A stretch of DNA of 64,000 nt from JAHFTW01 sp038046785 (GCA_038046785.1 JBBSVM010000004.1:1-64000); one strand, 5' to 3'; positions 33,555 through 42,480 are shown, numbered from the stretch's first letter. The notes: generated by a model not told the origin, from the sequence alone. A program made the numbers and translations.

Positions 33555-34945
33555 GCCGGCCCCCGACCGAGTCGCAGATTTCTCAGATTCCGCAGATTCA
33601 AGTGGAGTCAGCATCTGAGAAATCTGTGCAATCTGCGACCAACCCGGGGATTCGGCCCCTCCCTCCCGCCGCCGAACAGGCGCTTGGTCTCTCCTCCTAT
33701 CTGAGTGCCACCCCTGGCATCGGCGGCAAGCTGCGCAGCGAGCCCGAAGATTTCCGCGTCATCGAGACTGGTGCGGGTCCAACACCCGATTCGGCTGGCG
33801 CCCACGCGGCAGCCTACGTCGAACTGCGCAACTGGGAGACCAACCGATTCGCCGGCCAAGCGGCACGGCTCCTGAACATCCACCGCGACCAGGTGGCGTT
33901 TGCCGGCATGAAGGACAAGCGCGCCGTGACGCAGCAGTGGTTCACCTTCAAGGGCCCGGTGGCGGCGCTCGACAAACTCGCTGAACTCCAGGATGTCAAG
34001 ATTCTGCAGTCGTACGCGACGCGCAAGGCGCACTTCACCGGCGCCCACGAAGGCAACAAGTTCGTCCTTCGGGTGCGCGACTCGACGCGGGACCGTGTTG
34101 CCGTCGCGGGCGCCGTGGAGGCGATTCGCGCCAACGGCGGCGTCCCCAACTTCTTTGGTCCGCAGCGCTTTGGCGGCCATTTCCGCCCGCTCACCCACCT
34201 GGTCGGCAAGGCCATCGTCGAAGGCGACCTCGAAGAGGCCGTGCGGCTCTACGTGGGCCACCCGATGCCCGGCGAGCGCGAGGAGGCGCAGACGGCACGC
34301 CGCATCTACGAGGAGACGCGCGACCCGGCGCTCGCCCTGGAGGCGTACCCGCAGCAGCTCGACCCCGAGCGCGCCATCTTGCGCCGGCTCATCGCCCGCC
34401 CCGGCGATTGGCGCTACGCCATTCAGGCGCACCCGCAGAACCTCCTCCTGCTCTTCGTGCACGCCTGGCAGAGTTACCTCTTCAACCACATCGTGAGCGC
34501 TCGCGTCGCAGCGGGGCTCGGGCTCAACACTGCCCACCCTGGCGACCGTGTGATGGGCCTCGACGACGATGGCGTGCGCACCCACCTCGTCACCGAGGCC
34601 AATCGGGAGCGCGTGCAGCGCGAACTCGACCTGGGGCGCTCCACGCTGACCGCCCTCCTGCCCGGGACGACGGCGCCGCTTGCGGGCGGCATCCCGGGCG
34701 AGATTGAGCAGGAGATGCTCGACACGCTCGAAGTCCACCCTGCCGATTTTCGCGTCCGCGAACTTCCCGAGGTCGCTTCCGAGGGGCGCCGGCGCGGCAT
34801 CCTCCAGCCAGTGCGCGGCCTGGACGTGAGTTGGGTTCCGGGCGAGGGCGGCGACGACCCGGTCTTCGCGTTCGCTCTTGGGAAGGGCTCCTACGCCACC
34901 GTCGTGTTGCGCGAATTCATGAAGGCGGACGTCGCGGATTACTGA
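33551..34945 (+). CDS. truD: tRNA pseudouridine synthase TruD
   Basis: 464 residues if it starts at GTG 33551. In-frame GTG 33602 and 33626 would give 447 and 439. It makes pseudouridine 13 in tRNA. Conserved parts are GIGGKLRSEPEDFRV, the catalytic FAGMKDKRAVTQQ, PNFFGPQRFGGH and the inserted TRUD domain. The family normally starts close to GIGG; here there is no start codon between 33629 and that motif. The N-terminal 25-30 codons consist of the ATCTGCG palindromic element, so the true start is uncertain. Confidence 0.92.
   Translation: MSRPPTESQISQIPQIQVESASEKSVQSATNPGIRPLPPAAEQALGLSSYLSATPGIGGKLRSEPEDFRVIETGAGPTPDSAGAHAAAYVELRNWETNRFAGQAARLLNIHRDQVAFAGMKDKRAVTQQWFTFKGPVAALDKLAELQDVKILQSYATRKAHFTGAHEGNKFVLRVRDSTRDRVAVAGAVEAIRANGGVPNFFGPQRFGGHFRPLTHLVGKAIVEGDLEEAVRLYVGHPMPGEREEAQTARRIYEETRDPALALEAYPQQLDPERAILRRLIARPGDWRYAIQAHPQNLLLLFVHAWQSYLFNHIVSARVAAGLGLNTAHPGDRVMGLDDDGVRTHLVTEANRERVQRELDLGRSTLTALLPGTTAPLAGGIPGEIEQEMLDTLEVHPADFRVRELPEVASEGRRRGILQPVRGLDVSWVPGEGGDDPVFAFALGKGSYATVVLREFMKADVADY
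33571..33639. repeat. ATCTG-type palindromic element inside the 5' end of truD
   Basis: Left arm GTCGCAGATTTCTCAGATTC-like (from 33571) and right arm ending ATCTGCGAC at 33639 are inverted repeats with mismatches. It is the same word family as at 19931-19989. It lies in frame in truD and would fold over two candidate GTG starts. Confidence 0.75.
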
Positions 34946-34976
34946 GCGGGTCGAAGCGATCAAGGGTTTCTGGCGA

Positions 34977-35169
34977 ACACAGATTCCACAGATCCTTTCT
35001 TGCTCCAAACGGGCAAGAACCTCAGGACATTCGTGGAAAAATTGCCAAAATTTCGTAGATTCGCCCTCGGTTCAACCGCAGCGTAATCTGTGCGATTTTG
35101 GCGGGTCGCTGGAGTTTACGAACGAACGTTTTGCCCGAACGCTCAGAAGAAGTTCTGTGAAATCTGTGC
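34977..35169. repeat. Large nested palindromic element, copy 1 (about 192 bp)
   Basis: The outer left arm carries ACACAGATTCCACAGA. The outer right arm carries TTCTGTGAAATCTGTG ending near 35168. An inner pair (35041-35064 with 35082-35104) shares GCCAAAAT..CG.AGATT words. It fills the space between the convergent truD and pssA genes, and no coding sequence is seen in 34946-35199. Confidence 0.8.
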
Positions 35170-35199
35170 TCCGCGGGCGTTCAAAACTGGAAAACTTCG

Positions 35200-36015
35200 C
35201 TATGGTTTGAGCGCCTCGGCCTGTCCCGCGGGTTCGTCGGGGCCGTAGCGGGTCAGCACCACAAACGGGCCAACCAGGACGTAGAGCGCCATGAAACCGA
35301 GGAGGCACCAGGCGAGCGTGCTCTGCAAGGCGTCATCGCGGAACGTCGCGAGGACAGCAAGCAGGATGGCGACCGTTGCGGCAGCACCCCAGCCGCGCAG
35401 TTTGGGGAAGCGGATGCGACTCACCATGAGGATGCCGAGGTAGAGTGCGGAGGCAAGCAGGATGCCGGGACTCACCTCGACAAGAACGAGGGAGAGCAGC
35501 GTCACGGCGGCGGCGGGGGTGGGGATGCCGGAGAAGTAGTGGCGGGTCTTGCCGTCATCCTTCATCGCCTCAAAACGGGCAAGACGCAGCAGGCCGCAGA
35601 CAACGTAGAAGGCGAGCGGCAGGAGATACGCGAGCAGGGTCCATCCGGTTGCCATGCCGGTGAGCCAGATGACACTCAGGAACGCGATGACAGCGCTCGT
35701 CGTGACGAAGGTGAGTGCGTCGGCGAGCGTGTCGAGGGTTCCGCCGAGCGGGCCCCCACCTTTGCCGAGCCGAGCAACGGCACCATCGACGCCATCCATG
35801 ATGACGCCAATCAGAACCATTTCGATGGCGAGGCGGATGTGGCCCTGCGTTGCGGCGACGAGCGCGCCGAATCCCATGAGGGCGTTGATGAGGGTGAACA
35901 GATCGGCAAGCCGCATGTCGCGGTTGATGCGGTCGAGGCCATCCCACTCGTCGAGCAGGGCGGCGTGGAAGTAGCTCCGGATGCGACCGGCGGGTTGCGG
36001 CTTCGCTTCGCTCAT
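35200..36015 (-). CDS. pssA: Archaetidylserine synthase (CDP-alcohol phosphatidyltransferase)
   Basis: 271 residues. The CDP-alcohol phosphotransferase motif is complete: D77-G78, A81-R82, G91, D95, D99. About seven hydrophobic segments surround it. It joins serine to CDP-archaeol in the cytoplasmic membrane. Its start overlaps the decarboxylase stop by four bases, and the pair lies downstream of archaeosortase A. The serine specificity is inferred from the coupled decarboxylase. Confidence 0.88.
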   Translation of the reverse strand: MSEAKPQPAGRIRSYFHAALLDEWDGLDRINRDMRLADLFTLINALMGFGALVAATQGHIRLAIEMVLIGVIMDGVDGAVARLGKGGGPLGGTLDTLADALTFVTTSAVIAFLSVIWLTGMATGWTLLAYLLPLAFYVVCGLLRLARFEAMKDDGKTRHYFSGIPTPAAAVTLLSLVLVEVSPGILLASALYLGILMVSRIRFPKLRGWGAAATVAILLAVLATFRDDALQSTLAWCLLGFMALYVLVGPFVVLTRYGPDEPAGQAEALKP

Positions 36016-36650
36016 TTTGGCGTGGCCTCACCGATGGAAGAGGAAGCCGCGTACACCTGTTGGCCGACGGGGGCGCTCCAGCGCACGGAGCCGGGCGGGA
36101 CCAGGATGTCGCAGCGCGAGCCGAGCCGGATGAGGCCGAACCGTTCGCCTTTCACCGCTTTGTCACCGGCGGCGTGATAGGGGACGATGCGGCGCGCCAC
36201 CGTGCCGGCAATCTGGATGACTTTGATGCGGCCGATGGCGGTGTCCAGCACGGTGACGACGCGCTCGTTGCGCTCGGCTTCCTTCTTGAAGGCGGGAACG
36301 AAACCGCCCGGGACATGCGTGACCGAAACGACGGTGCCGTCGAGCGGGTAACGGTTCACATGGACATCCTTGGGCGACATGAAAATGGAGAAGCGGTCCA
36401 CGCGGCCGAGCTCGGGGTCATCCACCTGGTCAATGGCGCGCACTTTCCCGTCGGCGGGGGAGGCGAACCCTGCGGCAGCGGTGCGTTCCGGGTCGCGGAA
36501 AAAGACCAGGAAAAACAGCCAGACGAGCACCAAGCCGACGGCGGGGATGCGAAGCCAAGGCGTGCCGCGCCATGCGAGATAGCCAAGAACGAGGGCACCC
36601 ACCAGGGGCATCAGGAGCCAGGGGGCGGAGCCTCGGGCGAAACGGACCAC
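36012..36650 (-). CDS. pssD: Archaetidylserine decarboxylase (pyruvoyl enzyme)
   Basis: 212 residues from GTG 36650, chosen because a CTTAAG box lies at 36674-36679; GTG 36674 would be on the box itself. N-terminal membrane helices, then FRDPER, ASPADGKV, MSPKDVHVNR and the self-cleavage site RLGSRCD (Gly177-Ser178), where Ser becomes the pyruvoyl group. It produces archaetidylethanolamine. It follows artA after 47 bases and overlaps pssA. Confidence 0.9.
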   Translation of the reverse strand: MVRFARGSAPWLLMPLVGALVLGYLAWRGTPWLRIPAVGLVLVWLFFLVFFRDPERTAAAGFASPADGKVRAIDQVDDPELGRVDRFSIFMSPKDVHVNRYPLDGTVVSVTHVPGGFVPAFKKEAERNERVVTVLDTAIGRIKVIQIAGTVARRIVPYHAAGDKAVKGERFGLIRLGSRCDILVPPGSVRWSAPVGQQVYAASSSIGEATPK

Positions 36651-36673
36651 GGGCGCCCACCTGGGAACCCCCA

Positions 36674-36679
36674 CTTAAG
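36674..36679 (-). promoter_or_regulatory. TATA-like CTTAAG box for pssD-pssA
   Basis: It lies 24-29 bases upstream of GTG 36650, between artA and pssD, so the pssD-pssA pair may be transcribed both with artA and separately. Confidence 0.5.
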
Positions 36680-36697
36680 CCACCCGTCCGACCGCGT

Positions 36698-38095
36698 TTA
36701 CGTGCCGGGCGGAGGAGGCATCACATCGGCGAGCGTGGCGGCGGGAGGTGCGGGCGGCTCCGGCCGGCGGCGACCCAGTTTGAGGGTGCGCTCGACGGGG
36801 CCGTCGCGGTGCGGCAGGTCGAGGACCCCGATGAGCGACTTCAGGAACTCCGGGAACCAGCGGAAGGCGCCGAACGCGATGGCAATCATCGCCACCAGCG
36901 AACCGCCCTTGCCGATGACGTCGTGCACGACCCAGAAGCTGGTGACGCCCTCGCCGTACCACCAGATGATTCCGGTGTTGCGCAGCAGGTTCAGGAAGTA
37001 GACGATGACGGCGACGATGGCGCTCGCCCAGAGCCGCTTTTTCCAAGTGGCGGGGACGGCGACGAAGAGGCCGACGAAGAGCATGATGGACTGCAGCGCG
37101 GTGCAGGCAAGGATGACCGAGACCGGGATGATCGTCGGGTCGCTCATGGTGGGGTCGAAATGGAACACCGAGTCCCAGAACCCGGAGACGTCGGGCTGCG
37201 TGAGGAGGAGATAGTTGTCCTGGATGCCGTTGCGCGCCCCGTCGGCACAGTAGGCGGCCACATCGGTCTTGCCGATGGCTGGATCGATGTGATGCGGGTC
37301 GCAGAACCACTCTTTGTAGAAGAAATAGGTCGGGTTCTCCAGGTTTTTCAGGTCTTGAAGGTACACCAATCCCTTCGATTCCCCCTGCCCGAAGAAGCGC
37401 AGCATGTCGCGCGTGTGGTCGCTGACGGTCAGGATGAGCCAGGTGCGGATGGGCTGAATCTTGTCGATGATGAAGTAGGAACCCGCAGCGATGAAGGTGG
37501 CGATGTTGAGGAAGCGGACGGTGCCGTTCTCGACGCCGCGCACTTCGTTGAGCCACTGATGGTAGGCGAGATAGGTGAAGAAGAAGACGCCGACGTAGGC
37601 GAACACCATGTTGACGTAGTCGCCGCCCTCCTTGATGAAAAGATCCTGCGCGGTGAGCGCCCAGTAGAGGGCGAAGAGCAGCCAGCCCGCCAGAACGAGG
37701 TTGCGCGCCCAGTTGCGCGCCACGAACCCAAAGCCGAGCAAGCCGAGGCCGGCGAAGAGCGGCACCTGCGTCCAGTTGTCCCAGCCGGGAGAGAGCGCGC
37801 CAGCGAGGTTGGATCCGGTGAGAACATACGGGCTGTAGCGGTTCGACAGGAACCAGCCGGCCGCGGCGATGGCGATGGCAAGCCCGGCCCAGAACAGGGT
37901 GACGGTGCTGGCGTCGAGCGCCTTCTCGCGCGGCGTCGAGACCTCGTCGGCGTAAGGATGAGGACGCAGCGCGCGCCGTTTCTTGCGCGACGGAGGGGCC
38001 AGCGCGGCGGCCGGGGCGACGGGGTCGGCAGGAATCGGGTCGGAGCCAGAAGGTGCCGTTGCTGCACCCGTTGCGACATCCGGAATCTCCGCCAC
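36698..38095 (-). CDS. artA: Archaeosortase A family transpeptidase-like protein
   Basis: 465 residues from GTG 38095. A hydrophilic Pro/Ala-rich N-terminus with a KKRRALR patch is followed by about eight membrane helices. The exosortase/archaeosortase triad is visible as C331 (LACTALQ), R372 (NLLRNTG) and H391 (VVHDVIGKGG). ArtA cleaves PGF-CTERM surface proteins and joins them to a lipid. A large loop between helices (about 225-320) with several Cys is longer than expected. No PGF-CTERM substrate is encoded in this window. Confidence 0.88.
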   Translation of the reverse strand: MAEIPDVATGAATAPSGSDPIPADPVAPAAALAPPSRKKRRALRPHPYADEVSTPREKALDASTVTLFWAGLAIAIAAAGWFLSNRYSPYVLTGSNLAGALSPGWDNWTQVPLFAGLGLLGFGFVARNWARNLVLAGWLLFALYWALTAQDLFIKEGGDYVNMVFAYVGVFFFTYLAYHQWLNEVRGVENGTVRFLNIATFIAAGSYFIIDKIQPIRTWLILTVSDHTRDMLRFFGQGESKGLVYLQDLKNLENPTYFFYKEWFCDPHHIDPAIGKTDVAAYCADGARNGIQDNYLLLTQPDVSGFWDSVFHFDPTMSDPTIIPVSVILACTALQSIMLFVGLFVAVPATWKKRLWASAIVAVIVYFLNLLRNTGIIWWYGEGVTSFWVVHDVIGKGGSLVAMIAIAFGAFRWFPEFLKSLIGVLDLPHRDGPVERTLKLGRRRPEPPAPPAATLADVMPPPPGT

Positions 38096-38168
38096 GACGG
38101 TTTGGACTCAAGCCGTCCCATTCAAGGTTGTGGTGTGGACCAGCGTCGCGCCAGGGGTGGGCGGCCGT

Positions 38169-39932
38169 TCACATCGCGTCAAGCGGTTCGACCGCGAGGG
38201 TGCGGAGAGTGCGGGCCAGAGCGATGCGGGCTGCCTCCACCATGCGCAGGCGCAGCGCGCGCTGGGCGGCGTCTTCGCACTCCAGGACCCGGTGGTCGCG
38301 GTAGTAGTCGTTGAACGCGGCAGCCAATTCCAGGGCGTAGGCGGCCATGCGGTGCGGGGCATTCTGGCGGGCCGCCTCTTCGGCGACCGGGACGAAGCGG
38401 CCGATGGCGTGCGCCAACCGCAGTTCACCCTCGCCGGCGGGGGCGGCGCCCTTCGTCGTCAGCCCTTCCGTCTTGGCCTTGGCGAGGAGGCTTGCGGCGC
38501 GGGCGTGCGCGTACATGAGGTAGGGGGCGGAGTCGCCGTCGAACGAGAGCGCTTCCTCCCAGCGGAACTCGATGGGCTTCTCGGGCTGGATGCGGGCGAT
38601 GTTGAAGCGCACGGCGGCGATGCCGACCGCCTCCGCGATGGAGCGCAGCTGCGCCTCGGGCAGCTCGTCGCCGCGCCGCCGCTTGACCTCCTCGTAGGCG
38701 CGCTCGACCGCTTCGTCCATCAAATCGTCGAGGAAGACGACGCGGTTGGCGCGCGTGCTCATCTTACCCTCTGGAAGGCTCACGAAACTGTAGAAGAGAA
38801 CGGTCGGGCGGGCGATGCCAAGCGCGTCGAGGGCGGTGCCAACCTGAAGTGCTTGCAACTTGTGGTCTTCGCCGAGAACGTTCACCAAGCGGCCCTTGCC
38901 AGCGACCCGTTTGGCTTTCCAGGCGTGGTAGGCGATGTCGCGCGTGGCGTAGACGGAGGTTCCGTCGCGGCGGGTGAAGAAAAATTTGTCTTTCTGGCCC
39001 TTGAGCAGACTGGAGAGGTCGAGGTAGTTGGCGCCGGTCTCGTCCACGCCGGCGATGGGGAGCCGTTTGAGCTGTTCAATCGTGGCAGCAACCGAACCGT
39101 CGAGAACGACGTCCGACTCGTCCTTGATGGAGTCGTAGTGGGCGCCAAATCGGGTGAGCGTCTCGCGCATGCCGGCGAAGCACGCCTCGTACACTGGGCG
39201 GACCTTGGCGAGCACCTTGGGGTCGGCCGACTCCAACTCCTCGACGAGCGCCTTGATGGCGGCGGCGACGGCGGCATCCTTGGGCTGACCGGTCGCCTTG
39301 TCCTTGGACGCCAGCTCGTGTGCGGCTTGGTAGTAGCGCACCAAGTCATGGTCCATTTTCGGACGCGCGGCAGGGGGCAGCGAGGCGGGATCAAGATTCC
39401 ATTTGCCCCACGACAGCGTCGCGACCTGGCGGCCCAGGTTGTCCATGTAGTACTGCGCTTCGACGGTGTAGCCAGCGGCGCGGTAGATGCGGGCGAGCGT
39501 GTCGCCGAGAATCGGGTTGCGGGCGCGGCCCACATGCAGCGGCCCGTTCGGGTTGGCGCTGGTGTGCTCGAGAAGGATGGTCTCGGCCTTGCGCGGCGCG
39601 GTGAGGACCGATTCCGGGTCGGCAAGGACGGCGGCCGCAAGCCGAGCGCGGTCGAGCATGAAGTTGACGTAGGGGCCAGCCGCGGCCACCGATTGAACCC
39701 AGCCGGAGCCGCCGAGGGGCAGCGCAATGGCCTCAGCAACTTTCTGAGCGATGGCGGGCGGCGGCAACCGCATCGTCTTCGCGAAGCTGAAGCAGGGCAG
39801 CCCGAGGTCGCCCAGGTTTGAGTCTGGCGGGACCTCAAGCGCCGGGAGGCTCGCGAGACCCAGCTTGGCGGCCGCCTGGGCGACAAGGGCATCCACGTTG
39901 GCGCGGAAGGCGGCCCCGGGCGACTCGCTCAC
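38169..39932 (-). CDS. argS: Arginyl-tRNA synthetase
   Basis: 587 residues, normal size. It charges tRNA-Arg. The N-terminal add-on domain is followed by the class I HIGH equivalent NPNGPLHVGRARN (HVGR 133-136) and the KMSKS equivalent GKMSTR. The C-terminal DALR anticodon-binding domain has YAHARAASLL and AFNDYYRDHRVL. It lies 73 bases upstream of artA on the same strand. Confidence 0.96.
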   Translation of the reverse strand: MSESPGAAFRANVDALVAQAAAKLGLASLPALEVPPDSNLGDLGLPCFSFAKTMRLPPPAIAQKVAEAIALPLGGSGWVQSVAAAGPYVNFMLDRARLAAAVLADPESVLTAPRKAETILLEHTSANPNGPLHVGRARNPILGDTLARIYRAAGYTVEAQYYMDNLGRQVATLSWGKWNLDPASLPPAARPKMDHDLVRYYQAAHELASKDKATGQPKDAAVAAAIKALVEELESADPKVLAKVRPVYEACFAGMRETLTRFGAHYDSIKDESDVVLDGSVAATIEQLKRLPIAGVDETGANYLDLSSLLKGQKDKFFFTRRDGTSVYATRDIAYHAWKAKRVAGKGRLVNVLGEDHKLQALQVGTALDALGIARPTVLFYSFVSLPEGKMSTRANRVVFLDDLMDEAVERAYEEVKRRRGDELPEAQLRSIAEAVGIAAVRFNIARIQPEKPIEFRWEEALSFDGDSAPYLMYAHARAASLLAKAKTEGLTTKGAAPAGEGELRLAHAIGRFVPVAEEAARQNAPHRMAAYALELAAAFNDYYRDHRVLECEDAAQRALRLRMVEAARIALARTLRTLAVEPLDAM

Positions 39933-39999
39933 GGCGCGGCCAGAGCTGGTTGGCGAAAAAGCTTGGGGCAGGTGGTTTCGGGAACAGTTAGGCAGTCCT

Positions 40000-40007
40000 T
40001 CTAAACA
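40000..40007 (+). promoter_or_regulatory. TATA-like TCTAAACA
   Basis: It lies 20-27 bases before GTG 40027, supporting that start for the alpha/beta hydrolase. Confidence 0.4.
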
Positions 40008-40026
40008 CGCGGGACCATCCTGGGGC

Positions 40027-40869
40027 GTGCGGCAGGTGAGTTGGAGCGTCGATGGCGAGACGGTTCACGGCATTCTCCATCCAGCCTCCGGCCCGCTGCG
40101 CGGCGGCCTCGTGGCGACGCACGGTTTCAACTCCGACCTGCGCGAACTGGGCGACCTGCCGGCCCATCTCGCCCGCCACGGAACCGCAGTCCTCGCCTTC
40201 GACCAGCGCGGCTTCGGTCAATCGGAGGGAGAGTTCGGTTTCACCACGGCGGCCCGCGCCGTCGCCGACATCCGCGCCGCGCTCGACCAACTGCAGAGCC
40301 ATCTTCCCCTCGGAACCCCGCTTGGCCTTCTGGGCCACAGCCTCGGGGGCTCCTACGTTTTGGAAGCTGCGGCCGAGGATGCCCGCGTCCGCGCCGTCGT
40401 GGTGGCCCATCCGCTCGACAGGCTCTTCGACGAACTGAACCCGCTCGAGAAAGCGGGCTACCACGTCGTTGGCCGCATCGCCGAAGCGCGCCGGCGGCGC
40501 GGCAAATCAGGCGGCTCCATCCCGTTCAAGGTGCACTACACGGATCTCTTCGTGGACCCCGAAGCGGTCGTTCGCGCCCGCGCGGCAGGGTTCCTCCGCC
40601 CCCGCGTCAACCTCGCCAACTACCGCAACGCCCTGCAGTTTTCCGCCGTCTCGTCCGCCCACCGCGTCGAGGTGCCAGCCCTCCTCATCACCTCCGCCCA
40701 GGACCGCGTCGTGAGGCCGACGCACCAGCGCCGCGTCTTCGAGGCCATCCCCGGCCGCGCCATGATGCTGGAGCACCGCAGCGGCCACTCCTGCTTTGGC
40801 GACCGCGAGGCCATCTTCCTCCAGGACGCAATTGCCGCCTGGCTTGAGACCCACCTGGTGGCTCCATGA
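40027..40869 (+). CDS. Alpha/beta hydrolase
   Basis: 280 residues from GTG 40027; GTG 40036 is possible. Oxyanion region THGFNSD, nucleophile GHSLGGSYV, a late Asp in TSAQDRVV and His in HRSGHSCF. It resembles serine hydrolases acting on lipids or esters; the substrate is unknown. The stop overlaps the start of the HAD phosphatase gene (ATGA), so they form an operon. Confidence 0.85.
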   Translation: MRQVSWSVDGETVHGILHPASGPLRGGLVATHGFNSDLRELGDLPAHLARHGTAVLAFDQRGFGQSEGEFGFTTAARAVADIRAALDQLQSHLPLGTPLGLLGHSLGGSYVLEAAAEDARVRAVVVAHPLDRLFDELNPLEKAGYHVVGRIAEARRRRGKSGGSIPFKVHYTDLFVDPEAVVRARAAGFLRPRVNLANYRNALQFSAVSSAHRVEVPALLITSAQDRVVRPTHQRRVFEAIPGRAMMLEHRSGHSCFGDREAIFLQDAIAAWLETHLVAP

Positions 40870-41594
40870 GCGACACGCCCTGCCCGCCCGGCGCCCCCAT
40901 CGCTTTCCTCGACTTCGACAACACCATCATCCACGGCGATGCCGGCCCGCTCTTCGGCCTCTACCTCTTTCGCTGGCGCCGGCACGACCTTGCGGGCCAC
41001 TTCTGGCGCCGCATGCGACTCTGGGCGCGCTACACGCCCTACATCACCTGGATGGGAGTGCAGGCGATTCTCTACAAGCTGCACGCCCGCCGCCGTTCGA
41101 GCATCATCCGAGCGAGCTACAAGGGGCTGCGCGGCCTCTCCACAAGCACGTTCTATGGCCTCATGGGCGACTTCGCCGTGGAAGCCATCGTGCCGCGCCT
41201 CTACCCGGAGATGGTGGCGGAGATCCGCGGCCACCGCGAGCAGGGCCGTGGCGTCGTGGTCATCACAACCGGCATGGAGCGGCTGGTGCGCAAAGTCCTC
41301 GACGAAGTGGACCCCGGCATCGACATCATCGGCTGCCGGCTGTTGGAACGCAACGGCAAGCTCACCGGCCGCGTCGAAGGGCCGCTCTTCGGACTCGACA
41401 AGGCGAACATCATGGACGCCTACTGCCGCGCCCTCGGCGTGGAGCGCGCCTCATGCTGGGCCTACTCCGACCACTGGTCGGACAAGGAGATGCTGGAGGC
41501 GGTCGGCCACCCGGTCGCGGTCAATCCGCGCGGCCGCCTCACGCGGTTGGCCAAGCGGCGCGGCTGGAACATCTTGCGACCCAAACTGGGCTGA
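40866..41594 (+). CDS. HAD-IB family phosphatase (SerB-like)
   Basis: 242 residues. Motif I is LDFDNTIIHGD, motif II is VITTGM with Thr, and motif III/IV is SDHWSDKEML with the Lys-Asp context. The helical cap with Trp/Tyr-rich membrane-proximal segments (YITWMGVQAILYKL) is like the SerB-related PSPase/1-acylglycerol phosphate-type HAD-IB enzymes. Paired with an alpha/beta hydrolase, a role in lipid turnover is possible but not shown. Confidence 0.82.
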   Translation: MSDTPCPPGAPIAFLDFDNTIIHGDAGPLFGLYLFRWRRHDLAGHFWRRMRLWARYTPYITWMGVQAILYKLHARRRSSIIRASYKGLRGLSTSTFYGLMGDFAVEAIVPRLYPEMVAEIRGHREQGRGVVVITTGMERLVRKVLDEVDPGIDIIGCRLLERNGKLTGRVEGPLFGLDKANIMDAYCRALGVERASCWAYSDHWSDKEMLEAVGHPVAVNPRGRLTRLAKRRGWNILRPKLG

Positions 41595-41635
41595 CGCGCA
41601 AAGATTTGGAACGCCGCCACTGCGCTCCTCCCAGG

Positions 41636-41827
41636 ACACAGATTTCACAGAACCTCTTCGGAACAATCTGGCTGGCCATTCGTTCGCAAACACATCGGCT
41701 CCGCCAACATTGCACAGATTCAGCGCCGGTGAAACGCTGGACTCATCTGCGCAATTTTGGAAACTTTTCCGCGACCATCTTGCGTTTTCGCCCGCTTGGA
41801 GCATGAAGGAATCTGTGAAATCTGTGG
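41636..41827. repeat. Large nested palindromic element, copy 2 (192 bp)
   Basis: Outer arms ACACAGATTTCACAGAACC (left) and GGAATCTGTGAAATCTGTGG (right, to 41827). Inner arms GCCAACATTGCACAGATTCAG (41703-41723) and CTCATCTGCGCAATTTTGG (41742-41760). The layout and length match the element at 34977-35169. The stretch 41595-41890 holds no gene. Confidence 0.82.
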
Positions 41828-41890
41828 CCTCCCTTTGAGGTTCCAAAAGAAAGGACGGAAAGAAAGGGAAGAGGTGGAAACGAGTCGCGC

Positions 41891-42460
41891 TTAGACGAAC
41901 AGGCTGCCGTGCGCCGAGGCGATCATGAACAGCAGCATCGGGATGCTGAGCCAGAAGTTGATGCGGCTGGCCATCTTTGCCTTGGCAGCCAGGGGAGCGT
42001 TCTGCGCCTCGAGCTTGGCCTTCTCCTCGGCGGCGACACCCTTGGCGATGGCGACGTTGTTGCCGAGGACCACCTTCTGGGAGGGCCAGATGATGAACCA
42101 GACATTGAACCACATGACGATGCCAAGCAGCATGCCGAGGGCGATGGTCAAGCCGCCCTCCTGGGCCATGAGGTAGGCGCCATGGTTGGCGTACTGTCCG
42201 AGGCCGTCCCCGATGAAGTTCTTCGAGGTCTGCATGAACAGGTACAGGCCCAGGACGAGGGTGGCCATGGCGCTCCAGCGGAACCAGAAGAGGGCGCGGT
42301 GCATCAGGTTGGGGCCAGCCTTCTGCGCCGGGTCGCCGTTGTGGATGGCGAACTTGAACACAGGCAGGTTCGTGAGGTTGAAGAAATAGAGGTGGCCAAT
42401 CCAGGCGATGCCGGCCAGGACGTGCAGGAATCGGACGAGCGTCTCGAGGGTGAGAGCCAT
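41891..42460 (-). CDS. PuuD-like (urate hydroxylase N-terminal type) membrane protein
   Basis: 189 residues from ATG 42460, supported by a CTTGAAATAG box at 42481-42490. Four to five membrane helices. The opening LETLVRFLHVLAGIAWIGHLYFFNL with early His residues resembles the membrane domain of PuuD and related heme-binding proteins. Only the membrane part is present; no cytochrome c domain or CxxCH is seen. A redox or heme role is inferred. Confidence 0.7.
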   Translation of the reverse strand: MALTLETLVRFLHVLAGIAWIGHLYFFNLTNLPVFKFAIHNGDPAQKAGPNLMHRALFWFRWSAMATLVLGLYLFMQTSKNFIGDGLGQYANHGAYLMAQEGGLTIALGMLLGIVMWFNVWFIIWPSQKVVLGNNVAIAKGVAAEEKAKLEAQNAPLAAKAKMASRINFWLSIPMLLFMIASAHGSLFV

Positions 42461-42480
42461 GGCTGCGCCAACTTGCGCCT

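Noticed and set aside
33180..33614. N-terminal extension of aRF1
   Set aside because: It would run over the rpoL gene on the other strand and past the TATA box; the GTG at 33179 gives the normal length.
35200..38095. PGF-CTERM substrate for archaeosortase within the window
   Set aside because: No protein here ends with a PGF motif, membrane helix and basic tail.
19931..41827. CRISPR array built from ATCTG repeats
   Set aside because: Copies are few, scattered and palindromic, with no regular spacers and no cas genes.
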